Source: SZUA-36 sp041570235 (lineage in GTDB: Bacteria > Pseudomonadota > Gammaproteobacteria > Xanthomonadales > SZUA-36). Taken from it: a stretch of 5,943 bases of DNA. Positions 1 to 5,943 of the stretch are shown piece after piece. A program made the translations under genes and the position numbers. The notes under the pieces were generated by a model. The model was not told the DNA's origin, made no database searches, and worked only from the letters and a program-made list of their open reading frames with translations. The stretch spans positions 1 to 5,943 of the forward strand of contig JBFFWN010000217.1 in the NCBI GenBank assembly GCA_041570235.1. Direction: 5' to 3'. Numbering within the stretch: the first letter of the stretch is position 1; each line of letters opens with the position of its first letter.

Positions 1-71
1 CGTGTGATATAAAAGGCCAGGCTATCGTTTATGCCATAACCCAGCAGCCAGTCTTGCAGTAGTTCCAACAT
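1..71 (-). CDS. 5' end of an unidentified gene, possibly a membrane protein (partial)
   Basis: An ATG at 71-69 opens a frame that stays open to the window edge, giving 23 codons. The peptide begins MLELLQDWLLGYGIND and goes on with SLAFYIT. This is a short amphipathic or hydrophobic leader that looks like the N-terminus of an inner-membrane protein. Some MscS-type mechanosensitive channels of Gammaproteobacteria begin in this style, but 23 residues cannot prove it. There is no strong Shine-Dalgarno site; the nearest purine run (AGG) lies about 12 nt upstream. A TATACT box 33 nt upstream of the ATG could drive it separately from cysM, whose stop codon is 100 nt upstream. The protein continues outside the window. 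A spurious short frame remains possible. Confidence 0.4.
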   Translation of the reverse strand, partial: MLELLQDWLLGYGINDSLAFYIT

Positions 72-103
72 AGAGAGTAACGGCCTGTTTGGTTTAACGG
101 TCG

Positions 104-109
104 AGTATA
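104..109 (-). promoter_or_regulatory. Candidate -10 box for the gene at the left edge
   Basis: On the minus strand TATACT (5 of 6 matches to the sigma-70 -10 consensus) lies 32 nt upstream of the ATG at 71, which would give a leader of roughly 26 nt. No good -35 hexamer sits at 17 nt; the nearest partial match (TTTATA) is 20 nt away. A second AT-rich run, TATATAAG, lies further upstream in the same gap and could be an alternative -10. The call rests on pattern and position only. Confidence 0.3.
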
Positions 110-157
110 CAGGGGAAGGAGCGATCTTATATAAATTCTGCCGGTTTCATCGAAAGT

Positions 158-176
158 CCTGATCCCTGTGATCAGG
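158..176 (-). terminator. Stem-loop over the cysM stop codon, weak terminator candidate
   Basis: CCTGATC and GATCAGG form a perfect 7-bp inverted repeat around a 5-nt loop. The hairpin includes the cysM TGA (174-172). On the minus strand it is followed by ACTTTCG, so only three Ts follow and it is not a canonical intrinsic terminator. It may instead protect the 3' end of the message or attenuate readthrough into the next gene. Confidence 0.3.
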
Positions 177-1059
177 TAAAAACACCGGTCGAAATATAGC
201 GGTCCCCACGGTCACAGATGATGGCCACGATCACCGCGTTTTCAGTTGTTTTCGCAACCTCCAGCGCACCGGCAACAGCACCTCCGGATGACACTCCGCA
301 AAAAATCCCTTCACGGGCGGTCAATGCCCGCATGGTTTCCTCTGCATCCTGTTGATTGATATCGATGATCCGGTCAACCCGGCTTTCCTCATAGATTCCG
401 GGCATATATTCTTTTGGCCAGCGCCGGATTCCGGGTATTTTGGAGCCTTCGGTGGGTTGTAATCCGATAATCTCGATACCGGGATTTTTTTCTTTCAGAA
501 AACGCGATACCCCCATGATGGTTCCAGTGGTTCCCATGGAACTGACAAAATGCGTGATCATACCCCGGCTTTGTTCCCAGATTTCCGGTCCGGTGCCCTG
601 GTAGTGGGATGCAGGGTTATCGAAGTTGGCAAATTGATCAAGCACCTTGCCCTTGCCATCGGCCTGCATCTGCACAGCAAGGTCACGCGCCCCCAGCATG
701 CCCGCTTCCGCGGATACCTGAATTAATTCAGCACCATAGGCCGACATCGCGAGTTTGCGTTCATCACTCATATTGGCCGGCATTATCAGCACCATGCGGT
801 AACCCTTGATAGCAGCAGCCATCGCCAGGGCGATACCGGTATTGCCGCTGGTAGCCTCAATCAGCGTGTCACCCGGAGAGATATCACCGCGTTGTTCAGC
901 CTGGTTGATCATGTTCATGGCGGGCCGGTCCTTTACCGAGCCAGCCGGGTTGTTGCCTTCAAGCTTTACCAGGATGGTATTGCTGCCCATGCCGGCAAGA
1001 CGTTGCAGTCTTACCAGTGGAGTTGCTCCGATACAGGATTCGATGGTTGGAAAATTCAT
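172..1059 (-). CDS. cysM: Cysteine synthase B (O-acetylserine sulfhydrylase B)
   Basis: This is a cytoplasmic PLP enzyme of fold type II that makes cysteine from O-acetyl-L-serine and sulfide. The CysM branch also accepts thiosulfate, giving S-sulfocysteine. Counting from the ATG at 1059 (295 aa; E. coli CysM has 303), the PLP lysine is Lys43 in NPAGSVKDRPA. The substrate loop TSGNTG is at 70-75, the phosphate-binding GTTGT at 176-180 and GVSSGG at 255-260. The segments IPGIRRWP and ICDRGDRYISTGVF are hallmarks of CysM rather than CysK. The C-terminus stops directly after STGVFT and lacks the short tail of the E. coli protein. The frame is open upstream to a GTG at 1107, but those 16 residues match nothing in CysM and look like the remnant of the upstream HNH gene, so I start at MNFPTIE. 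The family assignment is secure; the start is likely but has no clear Shine-Dalgarno site. Confidence 0.95.
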   Translation of the reverse strand: MNFPTIESCIGATPLVRLQRLAGMGSNTILVKLEGNNPAGSVKDRPAMNMINQAEQRGDISPGDTLIEATSGNTGIALAMAAAIKGYRMVLIMPANMSDERKLAMSAYGAELIQVSAEAGMLGARDLAVQMQADGKGKVLDQFANFDNPASHYQGTGPEIWEQSRGMITHFVSSMGTTGTIMGVSRFLKEKNPGIEIIGLQPTEGSKIPGIRRWPKEYMPGIYEESRVDRIIDINQQDAEETMRALTAREGIFCGVSSGGAVAGALEVAKTTENAVIVAIICDRGDRYISTGVFT

Positions 1060-1319
1060 ATGAGATTCATTATATCGCTTTTGCTTTAAGTCAAGAGAAC
1101 AAAGCACCTGCCATTGTCTTGATTGTCGTGGTTATGGTCCCGGTGATGGACGGTGAGTTCCCTCAGGTTTTCGCGCTCGAACTCGCGGCAACACCTGCCG
1201 CAGATCCAGGGGTGCATCTTGAGCGCTTTTTCCCGGTAGGCAGATAGCCTGGCTTCCCTTTCGCGCCGGGCATGTGCCACAACCCGGACAAGCTTTTCCT
1301 TTGATTTATCTGCTGACAT
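1060..1319 (-). pseudogene. YajD-like HNH nuclease gene, frameshifted and C-terminally truncated
   Basis: The frame from ATG 1319 gives 77 residues. Residues 28-70 closely follow E. coli YajD as I remember it: YREKALKMHPWICGRC (zinc-type CGRC at 40-43), then REF and NLRELTVHHRDHNHD (HNH histidines 58-59, 62, 64). The family then continues with a segment like DGSNWELLCLYCHDHEH, which carries the second Cys pair and the last HNH histidine. Here the frame instead ends RCFVLLT at a stop (1088-1086). One frame over, immediately after the HNH core, the DNA reads WQVLC (1113-1099), matching WELLC, and then RYNE (1077-1066), resembling KYTE. That frame runs without a stop into cysM. The pattern indicates an internal deletion with frameshift, plus loss of the final 35 or so residues (family length about 115). 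The missing metal and catalytic residues make activity unlikely. It lies 28 nt after the ATP-grasp gene. A short functional protein is a less likely reading. Confidence 0.75.
1069..1094 (-). promoter_or_regulatory. Candidate cysM promoter with near-leaderless start
   Basis: On the minus strand a perfect TATAAT (1074-1069) lies 9 nt upstream of the cysM ATG. TTGACT (5 of 6 to the -35 consensus) is at 1094-1089, but the spacer is only 14 nt, shorter than the usual 16-18. If this -10 is used, transcription would begin about 1-4 nt before the ATG, giving a leaderless or almost leaderless mRNA. That would fit the absence of a Shine-Dalgarno site. The promoter overlaps the stop codon of the truncated HNH frame. 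Transcription from further upstream is an alternative. Confidence 0.35.
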
Positions 1320-1347
1320 ATTTGCTGTTTTCCAAAACCTTGGTCAT

Positions 1348-2532
1348 TCAAAGTAAAAAAATTTTCAGATGATCCGTTACATATTCCACATCGGTCAGTA
1401 ATCTTTTGCGGTCGCGATTGCTGAAAAAAACATACCCGGCATCTTCGCCCACGCCGGTGCGCTCGTTGATGAAATCACCCGGTTTTACTTTCAGTTTGGC
1501 CCGATACACAGAGGGAAGTTCCTTTATCACATCCCAATTCTCAACGTGATCAACCGTGCCACCGCCGGGGTGAATGATGTAAACCGCCGTATGACTTGAA
1601 TAGGATTCGGGAAATACAAAAGGCAGGTCCAGTTCCATGTGCACCAGTGCCTCCCACGGCGAGAAACCATATGCCTTGCTGATCAACTCCATGATATAGC
1701 CGCCCGGTGGTCTTAGCGCTATCTCACCAAACAATATGCCATCATCATGGAGGTAGGCTTCCATATGGCTTATGCCCCATCGTATTTTCAACGCGCTGAT
1801 GACAGCGCGGTTCAATGCCAGTAGCGCCCGCTGAACATCGGGTGCCAATCCTCCCGGTACGAGGTTGGTGTGTTTCTTTTTATGATAGAGGGTGATGCTT
1901 TCAAACTGTATTTCACCCTTGTTGATAAATGATTCCACACTGGCCTCGGGTGCGGATATAAATTTTTCGACTATTTTTCTGCGGCCTGCATAGCGAAACA
2001 GGTCACGGCCTGACTCGACCAGGCGGATACCCCTGCCACCGGATTCCTGTCTTTCCTTGATTACAACCGGTCTGCCGAGACGCTTGAAAATCACGTCAGC
2101 ATTGTCGATATCGTCACCGGCGACAAAATCGGTCATGGGGATACCGTGTTGGTGCAGATATGACTTCATTTGAAGCTTGTCGTGGCACCGCAGGGCGACG
2201 CTGATGGTCGCTTCCCGCGCTTTAAGAATACGCCGGGCCACTGCAGCCGGGTATACGGATGCCTCGGTACCGGCAATGATGTGGGTGAATGGCCCGAACT
2301 GTTCCAGTTTCGACAGGACAGCAAAGATCTTGTTATTGCTTCGCGGGAAGTCGCCCACGTGCATATACACACAGGCACGCTCGGACTTCAATTTCTTGGC
2401 CGACCAGATCACGTATGAAATGCCAAGCCGTTCCAGCGTCTTGCAGAGTTCCTGCCGGTAACCCATCACCAACACGCGGAATGCATCTTCTGGAGTCGTC
2501 AAATACTTTTCCATGGTGTCAATCTGCCCCAC
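1348..2532 (-). CDS. ATP-grasp domain carboxylate-amine ligase, substrate unknown
   Basis: The 394-aa protein has the ATP-grasp layout: a Rossmann-like N-terminal domain (RVLVMGYRQEL, 19-29), a linker at DKLQMKSYLHQHGIP (118-132), the ATP-binding lysine in VVIKE (159) with glycine loop SGGRG (164-168), hinge IVEKF (187-191), and the metal-binding region HMEAYL (256-261) and GEIALRPPGG (269-278). Such enzymes activate a carboxylate as acyl-phosphate and join it to an amine or thiol in the cytoplasm. Many family members have E-x-N at the metal site; here it is E270-I-A, as in PurK-like E-x-A-P-R, so activity is not excluded. I do not recognise the subfamily. The GTG start at 2532 is chosen because AGGTGA lies 9 nt upstream; an in-frame ATG at 2514 is an alternative with poorer spacing. 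It lies 33 nt after the acetyltransferase-nitrilase gene, so the two are probably co-transcribed and may act in one pathway. Confidence 0.85.
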   Translation of the reverse strand: MGQIDTMEKYLTTPEDAFRVLVMGYRQELCKTLERLGISYVIWSAKKLKSERACVYMHVGDFPRSNNKIFAVLSKLEQFGPFTHIIAGTEASVYPAAVARRILKAREATISVALRCHDKLQMKSYLHQHGIPMTDFVAGDDIDNADVIFKRLGRPVVIKERQESGGRGIRLVESGRDLFRYAGRRKIVEKFISAPEASVESFINKGEIQFESITLYHKKKHTNLVPGGLAPDVQRALLALNRAVISALKIRWGISHMEAYLHDDGILFGEIALRPPGGYIMELISKAYGFSPWEALVHMELDLPFVFPESYSSHTAVYIIHPGGGTVDHVENWDVIKELPSVYRAKLKVKPGDFINERTGVGEDAGYVFFSNRDRKRLLTDVEYVTDHLKIFLL

Positions 2533-2541
2533 AGCTGTGTA

Positions 2542-2547
2542 TCACCT
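2542..2547 (-). promoter_or_regulatory. Shine-Dalgarno site that sets the GTG start of the ATP-grasp gene
   Basis: On the minus strand AGGTGA lies exactly 9 nt upstream of GTG 2532 and within the short gap after the preceding stop codon. It supports GTG over the internal ATG at 2514, whose only nearby purine run (GGGG) lies too far upstream. Confidence 0.65.
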
Positions 2548-2565
2548 GTTCAATCGAATAAGGGC

Positions 2566-4161
2566 CTACTGACGCAACTCGGCCTTGCGCTTCAGTTTCA
2601 GGCTGTATAAGTCCGCGCGGCGGTCACGCCGGTTGTTGACGCTACCCTTGTCGGCGAGGTGTTTCAGCAGGTCAAGATCAACGTCCGCGATCAGCACCAT
2701 CTCGGTATTGGGTGTCGACTCGGCCATGATGCCGGTGCTGGGAAAGGCGAAGTCGCTGGGCGAAAAAACAGCCGACTTGGAGTACTGGATATCCATGTTG
2801 TCCACTCGCGGAAGGTTACCCACACAGCCGGTGATTGCCACGTAGCACTCGTTCTCAATGGCCCTGGCATGGGCGCAGAAGCGGACCCGTTGGTAGCCGG
2901 TCTGCAGGTCGGTCATGTAGGGCACGAACAGGATTTCAGCGCCCTGGTCACGTAGCAGACGGGACATTTCCGGGAACTCGATATCGTAGCAGATCAGGAT
3001 GCCGATCGGGCCGCAGTCAGTGTCCAGTGCCCTGATCACGTTGCCGCCCGACATGCCGAAGCACTCACGTTCACTGGGTGTGATGTGAATCTTGCGAACC
3101 GAGTCAACACTGCCGTCCCGCCGACACAGGTAGGCCACGTTGTAAAGACGTTTTTTGTCCACTACCGGCATACTGCCGGCAATGATGTTGATGTTGTAGG
3201 AAACCGCGAACTCCCGCATTCGGGCGATGATCGGTTCGGTGGCCTCCGCAAGACGGCGCATGGCCCTGGCTTGAGAGATCTCGTTGTATGCCACCAGCAA
3301 TGGGGCGTTGAAAAACTCCGGAAAAAGAATGAAGTCCGACTGGTAGTCGCTGATCGTGTCAATGAAATACTCAGCCTGTTCAATGATCGCATCTACACTG
3401 TTGGATGCTCGCATCTGCCACTGCACCACACCAATGCGCACCTCGCGCTTTTCGCCGAACAGTGCATGCGGTTTTTCCTCGTGGTAAATATTGCTCCATT
3501 CAAGCAATGTCGCGTATTCGAGCGAGTCGCTGTCGCCTGCCAGGTACTGTTTCAGTACTTTTTTGACATGGAAGCCGTTAGAAAGCTGGAAGCTCAGTAT
3601 CGGGTCGTGAAGCTCCTTCATTCGCACCTTGTGGATATACTCCCGCGGTGTCATTTTTTCAGCGTATTGCTTATAGCCCGGGATGCGCCCGCCGGCCACT
3701 ATGCCGCGAAGGTTGAAGCGTTCGCACAGCTCCTTGCGCACGTCGTAAAGACGGCGGGCAAGGCGCAGGCCGCGATAGTCAGGGTGTACGAAGACGTCAA
3801 TACCATATAGCACATCGCCATTCGGATCATGGGTGGAGAAGGTCTCATCACCGGTGATTTCGCTGTAGGTATGGTTGTCGCCATACTTCTTGTAGTCCAC
3901 CAGCAACGACAGGGCGCAGCCGACAACCTTGCCATTAACCTCGACGGCAAGCTGGCCCGCGGGAAACTTGCGCAAAAGTGCTGCCACCTGCCGCCTTGCC
4001 CAGGGATCGTCATCGACATTTTTGTAAGACAGCAACATCGCCTCGTGAAGATCTTTATAGTCTTCGATGGCGAGGCCGCGGACGACGACCGTTAACTCTT
4101 TCTCTGATATGTTTGTCATGCAATCATGATGGGGCTGGTCGCATCGGGATGCAACTGACAT
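2566..4161 (-). CDS. GNAT acetyltransferase fused to nitrilase-superfamily amidohydrolase (YhcX-like)
   Basis: The 531-aa protein has two enzymatic domains. Residues about 24-200 are a GNAT fold: a b-strand/acetyl-CoA motif IDVFVHPDYRGLRLARRLYD (121-140) and an upstream VVGCAL strand. Residues about 240-500 are a carbon-nitrogen hydrolase with the full triad Glu282 (LFPEFF), Lys357 (VRKIHITPSE) and Cys391 (ILICYDIEFPE). It ends in a basic tail with RRDRRADLYSL. The architecture matches B. subtilis YhcX (about 513 aa) and the nitrilase branch with an N-terminal RimI-like domain. Nitrilase-type enzymes hydrolyse or transfer amides through a Cys thioester; GNAT domains move acyl groups from acyl-CoA to amines. 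Substrates are unknown. No signal peptide or membrane segment is seen, so it is cytoplasmic. The start is uncertain: ATG 4161 and ATG 4119 (MTNISEKEL) both lack a Shine-Dalgarno site, and the first 14 residues look unconserved, so 4119 may be real. The ATP-grasp gene follows after 33 nt. Confidence 0.92.
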   Translation of the reverse strand: MSVASRCDQPHHDCMTNISEKELTVVVRGLAIEDYKDLHEAMLLSYKNVDDDPWARRQVAALLRKFPAGQLAVEVNGKVVGCALSLLVDYKKYGDNHTYSEITGDETFSTHDPNGDVLYGIDVFVHPDYRGLRLARRLYDVRKELCERFNLRGIVAGGRIPGYKQYAEKMTPREYIHKVRMKELHDPILSFQLSNGFHVKKVLKQYLAGDSDSLEYATLLEWSNIYHEEKPHALFGEKREVRIGVVQWQMRASNSVDAIIEQAEYFIDTISDYQSDFILFPEFFNAPLLVAYNEISQARAMRRLAEATEPIIARMREFAVSYNINIIAGSMPVVDKKRLYNVAYLCRRDGSVDSVRKIHITPSERECFGMSGGNVIRALDTDCGPIGILICYDIEFPEMSRLLRDQGAEILFVPYMTDLQTGYQRVRFCAHARAIENECYVAITGCVGNLPRVDNMDIQYSKSAVFSPSDFAFPSTGIMAESTPNTEMVLIADVDLDLLKHLADKGSVNNRRDRRADLYSLKLKRKAELRQ

Positions 4162-4217
4162 AGATGCCGGTCACGGAAAATGTGATGTAAAGCGCCCACA
4201 TTTTGCGGTTTTTGGCT

Positions 4218-4238
4218 CCGGCCTTTTCAGACGGCCGG
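4218..4238 (-). other. GC-rich hairpin overlapping the pit stop codon
   Basis: CCGGCC and GGCCGG form a perfect 6-bp stem with a 9-nt loop that contains the pit TGA (4229-4227). No T-run follows on either strand, so it is not a standard intrinsic terminator. It could stabilise the pit message or reduce readthrough into the acetyltransferase-nitrilase gene. The remaining gap (4162-4217) shows no convincing promoter. Confidence 0.3.
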
Positions 4239-5492
4239 GCCGTTATAGAAAATACCCTTCAGCAGGTAGAAGAAGATGATAGCCAGTATACCGCCGGCGG
4301 GCAGGGTGATGATCCATGACAGCATGATATTGCGGACCACGCGCAGGTTGAGCGCGCCTATGCCACGCGCAATACCCACCCCGAGCACGGCGCCCACCAG
4401 CGTATGGGTGGTGGAAATCGGTATTCCGGTACCGGATGCAATGACCACCGTTGAGGCGGCGGCCAGTTCGGCGGCAAACCCGCGTGAGGGTGTGAGTTCG
4501 GTGATGTTCTTGCCAACAGTCCGGATCACGCGCCAGCCGTATGTGGCCAGGCCCAGCACGATACCGATAGCGCCAAGTAACAGAATCCAGGTGGCCAGGG
4601 AGGATTTCTGAGCCACGACACCTGTTTTGACGATGCTTACTACCGCCGCGACCGGTCCCACCGCATTGGCCACATCATTTGAGCCGTGGGCGAAAGCCAT
4701 ACCGCAGGCAGTGAATATCATCAATATGCCGAAGATTTTTTCTACATTCCCGAAGCGGAAGTCGGCGTCAAGCTCAGGATCGACCTTGATTTTTTTGATG
4801 GCGTAAATACCGATCGACATGGTTATGAATCCACAGACAATCGCAATTATCACGGACTGCCCGTAACTCAAATCCAGGCCAACATGTGACAATCCTTTCA
4901 GCAAGGTAACAAGGGCCAGGATGAATCCGACTGCGAAGATGTAGTAGGGAACATATTTTCGAGCGTTTTTCAAAGGGTTCTTTTTGTCGAGGATCAATTT
5001 TTTCACGCTCATGAAAATCAAAAACGCAAGAATCCCCGACATCATCGGCGACACAACCCAGGATGCAGCAATGGTGCCGACCTTTGACCAGTGGACCGAA
5101 TCCACACCAATACCGACAACCGAAAATCCGACGATGGCACCGACAATGGAGTGCGTGGTTGAGACCGGCCAGCCTTTTCGGGAGGCCACCAACAGCCAGA
5201 CGGCAGCGGCAAGCAATGCGGCCAACATACCGTATATCAATAACTCCGGATTACTCTCAACCGAGGACGCGTCGATAATGCCTTTGCGTATGGTCGCAGT
5301 TACCTGTCCGCCGGCGAGAAATGCACCGGCGAATTCAAAGACCGCCGCCACCAGGATGGCCTGCTTGATGGTCAGCGCCTTTGAGCCAACCGAGGTGGCC
5401 ATCGCATTGGCAACGTCGTTGGCGCCAATCCCCCATGCCATGAAAAGACCGAATGCAGCCGCGAGGCCCAAATACCAGAGTGAAAATTCCAT
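4227..5492 (-). CDS. pit: PiT-family inorganic phosphate transporter
   Basis: This inner-membrane, low-affinity secondary transporter (421 aa) takes up phosphate, typically as a metal-phosphate complex with protons or with Na+. The family's internal duplication is clear. The first repeat has GANDVANA (23-30) and PVSTTHSIVGAIVG (109-122); the second has GSNDVANAVGP (270-280) and PISTTHTLVGAVLGVG (358-373). About ten hydrophobic segments are visible. A more polar stretch at about 162-180 and another at 233-252 (KKIKVDPELDADFRFGNVEK) separate the halves. The ATG at 5492 is supported by AGGG (5504-5501) 8 nt upstream. The gene begins 20 nt after the DUF47 gene, the usual arrangement for this transporter and its accessory protein, so the two form an operon. 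Family membership is secure; the coupling ion cannot be told from the sequence by eye. Confidence 0.95.
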   Translation of the reverse strand: MEFSLWYLGLAAAFGLFMAWGIGANDVANAMATSVGSKALTIKQAILVAAVFEFAGAFLAGGQVTATIRKGIIDASSVESNPELLIYGMLAALLAAAVWLLVASRKGWPVSTTHSIVGAIVGFSVVGIGVDSVHWSKVGTIAASWVVSPMMSGILAFLIFMSVKKLILDKKNPLKNARKYVPYYIFAVGFILALVTLLKGLSHVGLDLSYGQSVIIAIVCGFITMSIGIYAIKKIKVDPELDADFRFGNVEKIFGILMIFTACGMAFAHGSNDVANAVGPVAAVVSIVKTGVVAQKSSLATWILLLGAIGIVLGLATYGWRVIRTVGKNITELTPSRGFAAELAAASTVVIASGTGIPISTTHTLVGAVLGVGIARGIGALNLRVVRNIMLSWIITLPAGGILAIIFFYLLKGIFYNGPAV

Positions 5493-5512
5493 TGAGATAT
5501 CCCTAAAAAGTA

Positions 5513-5943
5513 TTAACGTGCAAGCATTAACTGCAAGCGACTGCCCACGCGTTGCGCCCGGTCAGCAATCTCACCGGTGGCATCGATAACTTTGTACAAA
5601 AACATGACATTAACCGGGTGCAGTTCATTTTCCAGTTTGAATAGCTTACTCCGCAAAACAATCTGTTTTTCATCTGTATCCTGCTCGATCACATCGAGTT
5701 TCATTAATATTCGACCCACGCGCTTGCGTTCCAGCTTGCCGAAGCCGGTTTCGATCAACTCGTCCAGCTCCCTGATTGCGTCCTCAGCCTTGTGACAGGC
5801 ACCAATACAACGTTTAACCAGGGCCTTGTACCCGTCGGCCATTGAATCGGGGATTTGCATATCGCGTCCAACGATCAATCCGGCAACATCCCGGGCGCTA
5901 CCGGCCACCATGTCCTGCATGGTCAGCACTTCCAGAACGTCAC
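5513..5943 (-). CDS. DUF47 / PhoU-like Pit accessory protein (partial, N-terminus outside window)
   Basis: This is the C-terminal 142 residues of a DUF47 (TIGR00153-type) protein, an all-helical PhoU relative that accompanies PiT transporters and is thought to modulate phosphate uptake. Typical members have about 220-226 residues, so roughly 80 lie beyond the edge. The frame stays open to 5943 (DVLEVLTMQDMVAGSARD), which shows that a GTG at 5929 is an internal Val codon and not the start. Family-typical segments are LTMQDMVAG, ARDVAGLIVGRDMQIP, ELDELIETGF, DVIEQDTDEKQ, LRSKLFKLENELHPVNVMFLYKVID and RAQRVGSRLQLMLAR at the C-terminus, each read in short matches. Acidic helices (DELIE, DVIEQDTDE) correspond to the metal-binding helices of PhoU folds. 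It overlaps nothing and is followed 20 nt later by pit. Confidence 0.92.
   Translation of the reverse strand, partial: DVLEVLTMQDMVAGSARDVAGLIVGRDMQIPDSMADGYKALVKRCIGACHKAEDAIRELDELIETGFGKLERKRVGRILMKLDVIEQDTDEKQIVLRSKLFKLENELHPVNVMFLYKVIDATGEIADRAQRVGSRLQLMLAR

Noticed and set aside
609..1247. Several overlapping plus-strand frames over cysM and the HNH relic
   Set aside because: They are short, mutually overlapping, without family motifs, and opposite to a clear cysM.
1163..1351. 62-codon minus-strand frame overlapping the HNH gene
   Set aside because: The YajD-like similarity is all in the other frame; this frame has low-complexity composition and no motif.
3085..3810. 241-codon plus-strand open frame
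   Set aside because: It lies wholly antisense to the GNAT-nitrilase gene, whose frame has clear domain motifs and catalytic residues; the antisense product shows no recognisable family features.
4162..4226. A promoter for the GNAT-nitrilase gene (TTTACA-like -35)
   Set aside because: No acceptable -10 box lies at a suitable distance, so I do not annotate it.
4984..5589. 201-codon plus-strand open frame
   Set aside because: It is antisense to pit and the end of the DUF47 gene; it is the complement of conserved membrane segments and its Pro/Thr-rich product looks like a shadow.
5513..5929. DUF47 gene as a complete 138-aa protein starting at 5929
   Set aside because: The codon there is GTG, the frame stays open to the window edge, and the residues upstream continue the family pattern, so it is a partial gene.
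1..5943. CRISPR arrays, tRNA/rRNA genes, insertion sequences, riboswitches
   Set aside because: I saw no repeated spacer-like units, no tRNA cloverleaf signature, no transposase or terminal repeats, and no intergenic space large enough for a typical riboswitch.

Overview
The window looks like a piece of a Gammaproteobacterial chromosome of moderate GC content. The evidence is the close match of the proteins to Gammaproteobacterial families: CysM-type cysteine synthase, a YajD-like HNH protein, and a PiT transporter paired with a DUF47 protein. Genus-level placement is not possible by eye. Every gene I can support lies on the minus strand, so transcription runs from high to low coordinates.

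Layout in transcription order. (1) 5943-5513: the C-terminal two thirds of a DUF47/PhoU-like Pit accessory protein, cut by the window edge. (2) 5492-4227: a complete PiT-family low-affinity phosphate transporter, 20 nt downstream and almost certainly in the same operon. (3) 4161-2566: a fusion of a GNAT acetyltransferase domain with a nitrilase-superfamily amidohydrolase (B. subtilis YhcX-like architecture). (4) 2532-1348: an ATP-grasp carboxylate-amine ligase of unassigned substrate, starting at GTG behind a good Shine-Dalgarno site 33 nt after gene 3. (5) 1319 to about 1060: a decayed YajD-like HNH gene with a frameshift and a lost C-terminus. (6) 1059-172: cysM, O-acetylserine sulfhydrylase B. 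(7) 71-1: the first 23 codons of a further gene, possibly a membrane protein.

The functional units are a phosphate uptake pair (DUF47 + Pit), an uncharacterised two-gene cassette (acetyltransferase-amidohydrolase + ATP-grasp ligase) whose chemistry suggests making or remodelling an amide-containing small molecule, and a cysteine biosynthesis gene.

The two most rewarding observations are this cassette and the HNH pseudogene. The pseudogene's second reading frame runs open into cysM, so it creates a misleading N-terminal extension of cysM, and it seems to supply the cysM -10 element. No CRISPR, tRNA, rRNA, insertion sequence or phage feature was seen. No gene-free stretch exceeds 300 bases; the longest is about 100 bases, between cysM and the gene at the left edge.
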